From NCBI GenBank assembly GCA_037968855.1, contig JBBKWH010000076.1:5884-69883 (forward strand): a stretch of 64,000 nt of DNA. Direction: 5' to 3'. Position 1 is the first letter of the stretch; every line of letters begins with the position of its first letter. The notes beneath the pieces were generated by a model. The model did no database searches, was not told the origin of the DNA, and saw only the letters and a list, made by a program, of their open reading frames with translations. Source of the DNA: JBBKWH01 sp037968855 (GTDB taxonomy: Bacteria > Pseudomonadota > Gammaproteobacteria > Pseudomonadales > Moraxellaceae). The translations under genes were made by a program, and so were the position numbers. Positions 51,217 to 59,187 of this stretch are shown one piece after another.

Positions 51217-52304
51217 GCGGAGGTTCCTTGCATCACAATATCGCACAAAAAACAATCAATTTGTGCTGCCACACGGTCAAAAGCATAGCGCTCACGCGCC
51301 TCTTGAAACCCCTGCGCTGCAAGTTGCTTGACGAGCGCGGGATCATTGATTAATCGCTTAATTTGTAAGGCCAAGTCGTTATGATCACCACAGCAAAACA
51401 GTAATCCATTCACCTCATGCTGACATACTTGACGAGGACCAATCGCATCACTGCTGATCAGTACCTTGCCCCATGCAAAGGCGTCCAAACTCGATAATGG
51501 CTGGGTATCATTAAAAGAGGGGACGGCAATCACATCAACTGCATGATAAAAATCGAGCTTTTGCTGACCACAAACCCAACCTAAAAATACCACTTGTGAT
51601 TCAAGTACTAACCCATGCACTTGCTCTTGTAAGGTTGGCTTGTACTCTCCCTCACCTGCAATCAGCACGTTGACCTCAATACCTTGTGTTTTTAATACCG
51701 CAACGGCATCAATTAAAACTTGCACACCTTTATAATCAACCAGTCGAGTCATCATACCGATTGTTAATGGCTGACTCATACTTTGGATCGGTTGAACACC
51801 ATCAGGTACATCGACCAAATTAGAAATCACTTGCTCTGGTTTAGCGGGCTTGCCTTTTTTCTGCAAGCCTTGATTAACAAGATGTTGAACATGCGGTGTG
51901 ATATGAATAAAGCCATCGGCCAGTAATGTTCGCTTTACATTATGGCTATGATTAACAGCCAGCACAGGTATATTCATACGACCTACTGCATGCTTGAGCA
52001 AATACACCGCACGACCACTATGGGCGATAATCACATCCGGTTGAACCTGTTTTAACCAATGTCTCACGCGCCATGCCGCAATCCAATCATAAAAACCAGC
52101 GTTATTCATGACTGTTACATCCGTACGGCAGCCAATCAGATGCTGATTTTCGCTGCCGGTTAACATCAACACTTGATGTCCCAATGCCTCCAGCGCACGA
52201 GTGGTATTCAACATGGCTTGCCAACGTCCACCAGATGCATCGCCATAGACTGTATTAACAATACATAATTTTTTTGGCGATTTTTTTAAGTCATGGGTCA
52301 TCAT
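51213..52304 (-). CDS. GT4-family glycosyltransferase
   Basis: A 363-aa GT-B enzyme of family GT4. The N-terminal domain is KLCIVNTVYGDASGGRWQAML. The C-terminal domain has GMMTRLVDYKGVQVLIDAV and IAGEGEYKPTLQEQ. The usual E-x7-E motif is altered to NDTQPLSSLDAFAWG, with Asn/Asp and Asp in place of the two glutamates, which may affect donor choice. The ATG at 52304 is chosen because GGA lies just upstream; the frame opens at a TTG inside the IS30 terminal repeat. The gene begins only about 20 bases beyond the IS30 end, so its native promoter was probably displaced. Confidence 0.87.
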   Translation of the reverse strand: MMTHDLKKSPKKLCIVNTVYGDASGGRWQAMLNTTRALEALGHQVLMLTGSENQHLIGCRTDVTVMNNAGFYDWIAAWRVRHWLKQVQPDVIIAHSGRAVYLLKHAVGRMNIPVLAVNHSHNVKRTLLADGFIHITPHVQHLVNQGLQKKGKPAKPEQVISNLVDVPDGVQPIQSMSQPLTIGMMTRLVDYKGVQVLIDAVAVLKTQGIEVNVLIAGEGEYKPTLQEQVHGLVLESQVVFLGWVCGQQKLDFYHAVDVIAVPSFNDTQPLSSLDAFAWGKVLISSDAIGPRQVCQHEVNGLLFCCGDHNDLALQIKRLINDPALVKQLAAQGFQEARERYAFDRVAAQIDCFLCDIVMQGTSA

Positions 52305-52326
52305 TGTTCCAATTATAAGGGCGGTC

Positions 52327-52345
52327 TCAAGGTTGAAGTGCAACA
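52327..52345 (+). repeat. left terminal inverted repeat of the IS30 element
   Basis: TCAAGGTTGAAGTGCAACA. It pairs with the right repeat with two mismatches at positions 5-6. Confidence 0.88.
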
Positions 52346-53331
52346 GCGGCTTTTAGTCGAATCACTTCTTGGGAGAATACCTCGTCTGGCGTCATAAAGC
52401 CCAGCACCTTTCGAGGACGGCCATTCAGCGCTCTGGCGATCTGATCCAAGTACGATTGGTCAAATGTCGATAGATCCAGTCCTTTGGGCAGGTATTCTCG
52501 AATCAACCCATTGGCGTTCTCATTGCTGCCACGTTGCCATGGCGAATGGGGATCGCAAAAGTAAATGTCCAGCTTGATTCGTTCAGACAGCTCTTCGTGA
52601 CACGCCATTTCTTTACCTTGATCGTAGGTCATACTCTCTCGAATGACCGCTGGAATTCGTTCAAACGCGTCGCTAAATCCTTGCAACACAGATGCTGCTG
52701 TTGAATCTGGCAGTTTAACCAATACGACAAAACGACTTTTGCGCTCGACCAATGTACCGACTGCACTTTTGTTTCCAGCCCCTTTAATTAAGTCTCCTTC
52801 CCAGTGTCCACCTAATGATCTTCCGTCAATTTCTTCAGGGCGATCATGGATTAAGCGCATATTGGCAATCTTACCCCGTGCATCTGTGGCTGCTTTGCTG
52901 GGCTTGCCTTTCTTGCGCAGATAAGAGGTCAGTTCTTTTTTAAGTTCACCACGTGGCTGCGCATGAATAAACGCGTAGATGGTTTGGTGGCTGACCACCC
53001 ATGCCGACTGATCGGGATACATGTGTTTAAGCCGTCCTGTGATCTGTTGTGGTGACCAGCCTTGATCAAGGTAGTCTCGGATGGTTGGCCAGTTGGGATG
53101 GTCCATCGACAGTTTGCCATGACCTCGATGCCGCTGCTGATGGGCTGCACGGTGGGTTTGAGCTGCACAGTAAGTGTTGGTTTGCGATCGGTGCTTTCCA
53201 CGTTGGATGTCGCGACTGATCGTTGAGGGTGGCCGATTCAGTTCCTGTGCGATGGCTCTGATCGTATGTCCCTGATTGAGTCGTTGCTGGATTTGATTAC
53301 GTTCGTCGAGGCTGAGATGATGATAGGTCAT
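52327..53331 (-). CDS. IS30-family transposase
   Basis: A 334-aa transposase. The N-terminal helix-turn-helix HHLSLDERNQIQQRLNQGHT (4-23) and the following AIAQELNRPPSTISRDIQRG (shown in part) are the IS30 DNA-binding signature. The DDE catalytic core includes Asp180 (GHWEGDLIKG), Asp237 (TYDQGKEM) and Glu271 (GSNENANGLIREYLP). The C-terminal NGRPRKVLGFMTPDEVF is also typical. The frame is intact, so the element may be active. The ATG is 41 bases inside the right end of the element. Confidence 0.95.
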   Translation of the reverse strand: MTYHHLSLDERNQIQQRLNQGHTIRAIAQELNRPPSTISRDIQRGKHRSQTNTYCAAQTHRAAHQQRHRGHGKLSMDHPNWPTIRDYLDQGWSPQQITGRLKHMYPDQSAWVVSHQTIYAFIHAQPRGELKKELTSYLRKKGKPSKAATDARGKIANMRLIHDRPEEIDGRSLGGHWEGDLIKGAGNKSAVGTLVERKSRFVVLVKLPDSTAASVLQGFSDAFERIPAVIRESMTYDQGKEMACHEELSERIKLDIYFCDPHSPWQRGSNENANGLIREYLPKGLDLSTFDQSYLDQIARALNGRPRKVLGFMTPDEVFSQEVIRLKAAVALQP

Positions 53332-53353
53332 GGCAACACCTTAATTTATAGGG

Positions 53354-53372
53354 TGTTGCACTTCAAGTTTGA
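53354..53372 (-). repeat. right terminal inverted repeat of the IS30 element
   Basis: On the minus strand TCAAACTTGAAGTGCAACA. Its outer bases supply the last codons and the TGA stop of the adjoining lipoprotein gene. Confidence 0.88.
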
Positions 53373-54256
53373 ATCCAAGCATTGATAAAACTGCCATCAG
53401 CACTACGCATCAATGTATAAACTTCTGGTTGTGGATCAAATCCAATTTTAGCGCCTTGCGACAATAAAGAGCTTGTACGCACATTGCCCGTTGCATTGAT
53501 AGCACCTTTATTGACGGTGATTGCGTCTAGTGTAAAGCGACCATCTGGTGCAACCAGAAAAACGGTGCTCAAGCCATCTAATGTTCCAGTCCATACTCCT
53601 GTGGCCAGTTGCAAGGCAACAGTAATCTCATAATTGCTGCTTTGAGCTTGACCAAGGCTGTTTTTGGCAATCACATAATAGGTGCCAGTGTCAGATTTTT
53701 TAGCACTGGCAAACTCTAGGGTTGCGCTGGTTTGACCTGTCAATGGTTGATCATTTTTATACCATTGATAGCTTGGTGTCGGAAAACCACTGGCTTGTGG
53801 ATCAAGCGTCACATTTTCACCAATAACAGCTTTAAAAACACCAGCATTTCGGGCAAATGAGGGTTGAGCCTGTTGTTGTTGGATCTTGACGTTCGTCTTA
53901 TTGCTGATAATAAAGTTATTACGATTCGACGACTGTCTGACGATTGCATAATACTGTCCTTCATCAGCGCTAGTAATTTTTGGAATAATCAATGTGCCTA
54001 CGCTACTAGATACATTTAGTTTTACACCATTAAAGTACCACTCAACGACAACGGCTGTTGGTGTGGAGGTTTGAACCTCAATGGTTAACTTTGTATCTTC
54101 GCCTTCTTTTGCGGTGAGTTGGACCGGAAGATTGGTTTTAAAGGAAAGTTGAAATGTAGGGGAGGTGCTGCTGCTGTCTGAGCTGCCACCACCACCACAT
54201 CCTGCAAGAAGTAAGCTTGTGCTGACTAAGGATGCCAATAGTGCTTTTTTGAACAT
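53363..54256 (-). CDS. Ig-like-domain lipoprotein, 3' end truncated by IS30
   Basis: A lipoprotein of 297 aa as it now stands. The signal peptide ends LLAG-Cys20, followed by a Gly/Ser linker. Two Ig-like domains follow, about 33-127 (WYFNGVKL...DEGQYYAIV) and 131-216 (YQWYKNDQPLTG...SDTGTYYVIAKN). A third beta-rich region starts at GVWTGTLDGLSTVFLVAPDGRF and stops abruptly after FINAW-IQT. The codons for the final Gln-Thr and the TGA stop lie in the IS30 right repeat, so the natural C-terminus is lost. Surface adhesion-type role is possible but unproven. Confidence 0.85.
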   Translation of the reverse strand: MFKKALLASLVSTSLLLAGCGGGGSSDSSSTSPTFQLSFKTNLPVQLTAKEGEDTKLTIEVQTSTPTAVVVEWYFNGVKLNVSSSVGTLIIPKITSADEGQYYAIVRQSSNRNNFIISNKTNVKIQQQQAQPSFARNAGVFKAVIGENVTLDPQASGFPTPSYQWYKNDQPLTGQTSATLEFASAKKSDTGTYYVIAKNSLGQAQSSNYEITVALQLATGVWTGTLDGLSTVFLVAPDGRFTLDAITVNKGAINATGNVRTSSLLSQGAKIGFDPQPEVYTLMRSADGSFINAWIQT

Positions 54257-54460
54257 AATAAGAACCTAATAGATGCTAAAAACTATTGCTTTTTACTTTA
54301 AAAGTATGTAATTGACAAGATAATTATTAGGATGTTTTTTATTTCAATATTTTCAATAGCTTATTTTTTTGAGTATGTGTTTAATGTGAATTCAACTCTT
54401 TAAATATATTTTTAAAGGTTAATTTTAAAAATATTATGGCTGTAGAGATGACCGCGTCAT

Positions 54461-54487
54461 AAAAAAACCCCGCCGAAGCGAGGTTTT
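54461..54487 (-). terminator. terminator after fadA
   Basis: On the minus strand AAAACCTCGC-TTCG-GCGGGGTTTT (one wobble pair) closes with a UUCG tetraloop and leads into seven T. Confidence 0.85.
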
Positions 54488-54502
54488 TGACATCAAACGA
54501 TC

Positions 54503-55675
54503 TTAAACACGTTCAATAATGGTCGAGATACCCTGACCCAGACCAATACACATGGTGGCAAGGCCAATCTGTGTATCTTGCTGTTCCATCACGTTCAGCA
54601 ACGTGGTGGTGATACGCGCGCCCGAGCAACCCAGTGGGTGACCCAGTGCAATCGCACCGCCGTTTAGGTTGATCATGTCCATCTTGTCAGCAATACCCAG
54701 ACCTTTCAAAACCGACATACCTTGTGCAGCAAAGGCTTCGTTCAGTTCGATGGTCTGCATATCCGCAATGGTCAAGCCAGCGCGCTTCAAGGCTTTTTGG
54801 GTCGCTGGTACAGGACCATAACCCATGATCGCTGCATCACAGCCAGCAACCGCCATCGAGCGAATCACTGCGCGAGGCTTTAGACCCAAGGCTTGTGCAC
54901 GTTCAGCACTCATCAACAGCATTGCAGATGCACCGTCAGACAGGGCAGACGAGGTCGCCGCAGTCACCGTACCGCCTTTAGGATCAAAGGCAGGGCGCAG
55001 TTTGGCAAAGGCTTCGATGTTGGCATCAGGACGAATCACTTCGTCGATGTCGCACAACACTTTAAAGCCGTTGGCGTCGTGGCCTTCAATGCCGATGATT
55101 TCGTTACTAAAGCGGCCTTCTTGTGTGGCTGCCCAAGCGCGACGATGTGACTCGACGCCGAATGCATCTTGCATTTCACGGGTGATACCGTTCATGCGGC
55201 CCAACATTTCGGCGGTCAGGCCCATCATGTTGGAGGCTTTGGCGTAGTGCTTAGACGCGGCTGGGTTGAGGTCGATGCCGTGCATCATCCCGACGTGGCC
55301 CATGTGCTCAACACCACCGATGATGAAAACATCACCTTGACCGGTTGCGATTTGCGCCGCAGCAGTGTGGATGGCTTGCATGGACGAACCGCACAGACGG
55401 TTGACGGTTTGACCGGCAACAGTTTTTGGCAAGTCAGCCAGCATGCCGATGTTACGAGCAATGTTCATGCCTTGCTCTAGGGTTTGGTTGACGCAGCCCC
55501 AGATCAGGTCTTCAACTTCGTTGGTGTCAAAGTCGTTACGCTTCACCAGTGCGCGCACCAGTTCGGCAGACAGGGTGTCGGCGCGAACATGACGGAACAT
55601 ACCGTTTTTGGTGCGACCCATGGCGGAGCGAACGCCATCAACAATCACCACGTCACGTGGGTTTAAAGTTGCCAT
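54503..55675 (-). CDS. fadA: 3-ketoacyl-CoA thiolase (fatty-acid oxidation complex beta subunit)
   Basis: FadA cleaves 3-ketoacyl-CoA with CoA to acetyl-CoA and a shortened acyl-CoA, in complex with FadB. The 390-aa product has the acyl-accepting Cys95 in VNRLCGSSMQ, GGVEHMGHVGM, NGGAIALGHPLGCSGARI with the catalytic His, and CIGLGQGISTI with the second catalytic Cys. MATLNPRDVVIVDGVRSAMGR (shown in part) is the typical start. It follows fadB by 12 bases in one operon and ends at a terminator. Confidence 0.96.
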   Translation of the reverse strand: MATLNPRDVVIVDGVRSAMGRTKNGMFRHVRADTLSAELVRALVKRNDFDTNEVEDLIWGCVNQTLEQGMNIARNIGMLADLPKTVAGQTVNRLCGSSMQAIHTAAAQIATGQGDVFIIGGVEHMGHVGMMHGIDLNPAASKHYAKASNMMGLTAEMLGRMNGITREMQDAFGVESHRRAWAATQEGRFSNEIIGIEGHDANGFKVLCDIDEVIRPDANIEAFAKLRPAFDPKGGTVTAATSSALSDGASAMLLMSAERAQALGLKPRAVIRSMAVAGCDAAIMGYGPVPATQKALKRAGLTIADMQTIELNEAFAAQGMSVLKGLGIADKMDMINLNGGAIALGHPLGCSGARITTTLLNVMEQQDTQIGLATMCIGLGQGISTIIERV

Positions 55676-55687
55676 TGTGTTAGCTCC

Positions 55688-57838
55688 TTAACCGTAGAAT
55701 TTCTTGTTGGCGGCAGCCATGTCACGCAGCATTTGCGGCGCTTCATAGGCTTTGCCCAGATGGGCGTATTGATCACATTTGGCGACGTATTCGGCAACGC
55801 CCATTTGATCCACATAACGGCATGGGCCGCCGCGGAATGGCGGGAAGCCAACGCCCATGATCATGGCCATGTCTGCTTCAGCAGCCGTGGCAACGATATT
55901 GTCTTCAAGGCAACGCACGGTTTCATTGACAAAAGCTATCATCATCCGGTCGATGATTTCTTGGTTGTCGAATTCGCGTTTTTCGCCAGTGATCATCGGT
56001 GCAATCAGCTCGTAGCTGGTTGGATCGACGGTCTTGGCTTTTTTGCCTTTTTTGTCCAATGCGTAGACGTAGAAGCCCTTGTCGTTCTTCTGGCCTAGGC
56101 GTTGGTTCTCGTACATGATCTCAATCGCGCCTTTGTAATCTGGCTTCATGCGATCTGGGAACCCTTCGGCCATGACATGTGCGCCATGAACGCCAGTGTC
56201 GATACCGACCACGTCGATCAAGTAAGCAGGACCCATTGGCCAGCCAAAACGCTCCATGACTTTGTCGACTTGTTGGAAGTCTGCGCCGTCTTTGAGCAAC
56301 AGATCAAACGCACCAAAGTACGGGAACAACACACGGTTAACCAAGAAACCAGGGCAGTCGTTGACCACAACAGGCACTTTGCCCATTTTTTGTGCCAAAG
56401 CAACAGTGGTGGCAATCGCTTGATCCGATGATTTTTCGCCACGGATCACTTCAACCAACGGCATCATGTGCACAGGGTTAAAGAAGTGCATGCCGACAAA
56501 GTTCTCTGGACGCTTCAGGCTTTTGGCCAGTTGCGTGATCGAGATGGTCGAGGTATTTGAGGCCAAAATTGCAGTATCGCTCACGGCGTCTTCGGCTTGC
56601 GCCAACACCATTTGCTTGACTTTTGGATTCTCGGTCACGGCTTCAATGACGATTTCAACGTCTTTGAACTCGTCGTAGCTCATGGTTGGGCGAATTGACG
56701 ACAGCACTTCACCCATTTTGGCTGGGGTCAGACGCTTGCGCTCAACTTGCTTAGACAGCAGTTTGGTCGCTTCACTCATGCCCAGTGCCAACTGTGCATT
56801 ACCGATATCTTTCATGATGATCGGTGTGCCTTTGCTGGCAGATTGGTAGGCAATGCCGCCACCCATGATACCTGCACCCAGAACGGCTGCTTGCTTGATT
56901 GGGTGGGCTTGTTTTTCCCACTTTTTGGCCATTTTCTTGACGACTTGGTCGTTTAAGAACAAGCCAATCAGTGCGCCCGCTTGTGGGGTGACTGCGGCTT
57001 TGGCAAAGTGCTGGCCTTCGACTTTAAGCGCGGCATCACGATCCAGCGATGCACTGGCTTGGATTGATTCCAAGGCCAGTTTTGGTGCTGGATAGTTAGG
57101 GCCCGCTTTGCCCAAGATGAAACCTTTGGCGCTGTTAAACGCCATCATTTGTTCCATCATGTTCAGTTTGACGGGTTCAAGCTTCTCTTGACGCTTGGCT
57201 TTCCAGTCGATACGACCTTCGATGCATTGTTTAACCAAGGCAATCGCAGCATCGGTCAGTTGTTCTGGTGCAACCACGGCATCGACTGCGCCGACTTTTA
57301 AGGCTGCGTCAGGACGTTGCTCTGCACCACCAGCGATCCATTCCAGCGCGTTGTCGATACCAACAATACGTGGCAAACGAACGCTACCGCCAAAACCAGG
57401 GAAGATGCCCAGTTTGACTTCCGGCAGGCCGACTTTGGCTGCGGTCGACATGACGCGATAGTCGCAGACCATGCACATTTCAAAACCACCACCGAGTGCA
57501 AAGCCATTGATGGCCGCAACGGTAGGGACTGGCAGGTCTTCAAAGCTATTAAAAATTTCGTTGGTTGGACCATGCCAGCCAGTAATCGCAGATTCACCAG
57601 CGGCAAAGTTGTCGCCAAATTCGGTGATGTCAGCGCCGACAATAAACACGGGCTTACCAGAAGTCGCGATCACGCCTTTGACGTCGCTGTTGGCGTTGAT
57701 AGCAGCCACGGCGTCTTTAAGGTCGTTGAGGGTGACACGGTCAAATTTATTTACCGATTCGCCTTGTAGGTCGAAACGAAGTTCTGCGATTCCATCCGAT
57801 AGCATCTGGACGGTAATGGCATTGCCGGAGTGGATCAT
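55688..57838 (-). CDS. fadB: fatty-acid oxidation complex alpha subunit
   Basis: FadB carries enoyl-CoA hydratase, isomerase and 3-hydroxyacyl-CoA dehydrogenase activities of beta-oxidation. The 716-aa product has an N-terminal crotonase domain (SGKPVFIVGADITEFG; NGFALGGGFEMCMVCDYRV, with catalytic Glu). The NAD-binding domain is marked by AVLGAGIMGGGIAYQSASKG, and HFFNPVHMMPLVEVIRG contains the dehydrogenase His. The C-terminal domain carries VGFPPFRGGPCRYVDQMG. Length and order match the gamma-proteobacterial FadB. It is first in the fadBA operon and divergent from the SDR gene. Confidence 0.97.
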   Translation of the reverse strand: MIHSGNAITVQMLSDGIAELRFDLQGESVNKFDRVTLNDLKDAVAAINANSDVKGVIATSGKPVFIVGADITEFGDNFAAGESAITGWHGPTNEIFNSFEDLPVPTVAAINGFALGGGFEMCMVCDYRVMSTAAKVGLPEVKLGIFPGFGGSVRLPRIVGIDNALEWIAGGAEQRPDAALKVGAVDAVVAPEQLTDAAIALVKQCIEGRIDWKAKRQEKLEPVKLNMMEQMMAFNSAKGFILGKAGPNYPAPKLALESIQASASLDRDAALKVEGQHFAKAAVTPQAGALIGLFLNDQVVKKMAKKWEKQAHPIKQAAVLGAGIMGGGIAYQSASKGTPIIMKDIGNAQLALGMSEATKLLSKQVERKRLTPAKMGEVLSSIRPTMSYDEFKDVEIVIEAVTENPKVKQMVLAQAEDAVSDTAILASNTSTISITQLAKSLKRPENFVGMHFFNPVHMMPLVEVIRGEKSSDQAIATTVALAQKMGKVPVVVNDCPGFLVNRVLFPYFGAFDLLLKDGADFQQVDKVMERFGWPMGPAYLIDVVGIDTGVHGAHVMAEGFPDRMKPDYKGAIEIMYENQRLGQKNDKGFYVYALDKKGKKAKTVDPTSYELIAPMITGEKREFDNQEIIDRMMIAFVNETVRCLEDNIVATAAEADMAMIMGVGFPPFRGGPCRYVDQMGVAEYVAKCDQYAHLGKAYEAPQMLRDMAAANKKFYG

Positions 57839-58255
57839 GCCTTTGATCTCCTGTTGGGAGGACGGGGAGTAACGGGTTGTTTACCCAAGGTGGGCGCAGT
57901 TGCACGCTCACCCAAAAAAGTGACCCAAGTGTACGGCAAGACGGATGACAAGTAACAGTCGCCAAGCCCAGCTGCGGTGACGGATCGGTCACCTTTTCTT
58001 GTTTTTTTGGCCAAACTGTCAAATCAGGTGGATGTTTTTTGTCGCAAAATGTGCCAATTGCCATCGCAAGAGGCCACTTGTTTGCGGTCTACTGCTGAGT
58101 ATGATGCCAAAAAACGCCGTCATTCTGGCTAGCAGGGTCACAGAGACAGACGGCGGCGCTGATCTTGACAACTTGTAACCGTTAGTCCAGCGGCTTATCC
58201 GTAATAATGAGCTTTGTCATGTGTAGTGGCGTGTTTATTGAAAGGAGTCCCCGCC
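57839..58255. other. fadB-SDR divergent intergenic region
   Basis: 417 bases without a gene. The palindrome at 57976-57993, a T-rich stretch after it, and the strong ribosome site AAAGGAG of the SDR gene (58241) are the notable elements. The fadBA promoter must lie in the left part; no clear hexamer pair was picked. Confidence 0.5.
57976..57993. promoter_or_regulatory. palindrome GGTGAC-N6-GTCACC upstream of fadBA
   Basis: A perfect interrupted palindrome about 140 bases before fadB, in the divergent region. It may be a regulator-binding site; followed on the plus strand by TTTTCTTG and a run of T, it could also act as a weak terminator. Confidence 0.4.
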
Positions 58256-59080
58256 ATGTCATCCCAGTCTTCATCTCATCGTCTCGATCATGATGTATCC
58301 AACCCTAAGACCGCGTTGATTACCGGCGCGTCCAGTGGTTTGGGTGAGGAGTTTGCCCGCCAATTGGCAGCGCAGGGCCACCAATTGATCTTGGTGGCGC
58401 GTCGTTTGGATCGCATGCAAGCCTTGATTACCGAACTACAAACGCAATATCCGCAACCAATGGTAGCGATTGCCGTCGATTTGGCTGAGGTAGGTGCCGT
58501 CGCTGATCTTATGGATGAGATTGCGGGCCTAGAGTGGTCGGTTGATATTTTGATTAACAATGCCGGTTATTCACCTAAAGCAAGTTTTGAACAACAAGAC
58601 ATGCCAACCGTGCAAGCGCAGTTGCAAGTGATGATCAACACCGTGACCGAGCTATCACACGCGGTGCTGCCATACATGATCGAGCAAGGCTTTGGCCGGA
58701 TCATTAACGTGTCGTCACTGGCCGCCTTTGCACCACCGGCACGCGGAACGTTATATAGTGCGATCAAACAATATGTGCTGACCTTTAGCCAATCTTTAGA
58801 TATGGCAGTCAAAAAAAATGGTATCCACGTGACCGCGTTATGCCCCGGTTTTACCCACACCGAGTTTCATGAAGCCATGCAAGTGAGCAAACGCGCGGCC
58901 ATGATTCCAAACCTGATGTGGAGCCGTGCACCAGAGGTGGTGGCCGATGCACTGGCAGCGGTAGCGGCAGGCAAACCAGTCTGTATGACCGGCAAGATCA
59001 ATCAAATGATTGCGGCCTTAAGCAAACGGATGCCTGAAGCGGTGCGGTATCAGATGGGGCGGTTGAATTTTTTGGAGTGA
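58256..59080 (+). CDS. short-chain dehydrogenase/reductase
   Basis: A 274-aa classical SDR. The nucleotide motif TGASSGLG is at 23-30, followed by LVARRLDRM (Arg suggests NADP(H) preference). DILINNAGYSP, INVSSLAAFAP with the catalytic Ser, and Y-x3-K as YSAIK complete the active site; CPGFTHTEF follows. AAAGGAG lies 8 bases before the ATG at 58256; the frame opens 14 codons earlier. The substrate is unknown. Divergence from fadB suggests lipid or ketone metabolism, but only by context. Confidence 0.9.
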   Translation: MSSQSSSHRLDHDVSNPKTALITGASSGLGEEFARQLAAQGHQLILVARRLDRMQALITELQTQYPQPMVAIAVDLAEVGAVADLMDEIAGLEWSVDILINNAGYSPKASFEQQDMPTVQAQLQVMINTVTELSHAVLPYMIEQGFGRIINVSSLAAFAPPARGTLYSAIKQYVLTFSQSLDMAVKKNGIHVTALCPGFTHTEFHEAMQVSKRAAMIPNLMWSRAPEVVADALAAVAAGKPVCMTGKINQMIAALSKRMPEAVRYQMGRLNFLE

Positions 59081-59187
59081 GCGCTCAAAAGCACTGTTAT
59101 TCGCATTAAAAGGTCGCAGCGTTTGACGTGGTTTTGATGATGCCTATACAGTGCCACGCTCTACCATAAAAAAATCGTGTGATACGA

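Larger units (their letters stand above)
52327..53372 (-). mobile_element. IS30-family insertion sequence
   Basis: About 1046 bp, bounded by 19-base imperfect terminal inverted repeats (TCAA-NN-TTGAAGTGCAACA in each). It carries a single intact IS30-type transposase reading leftward. The transposase stop (TGA at 52327-52329) lies within the left repeat. No matching 2-3 bp target duplication is seen: the flanks read GGTC on the left and ATCC on the right. It interrupts the 3' end of an Ig-like lipoprotein gene. Boundaries are set from the repeats and may be off by a base or two. Confidence 0.92.

Noticed and set aside
52316..53376. Target-site duplication flanking the IS30 element
   Set aside because: The bases next to the repeats (GGTC left, ATCC right) share no 2-3 bp direct repeat.
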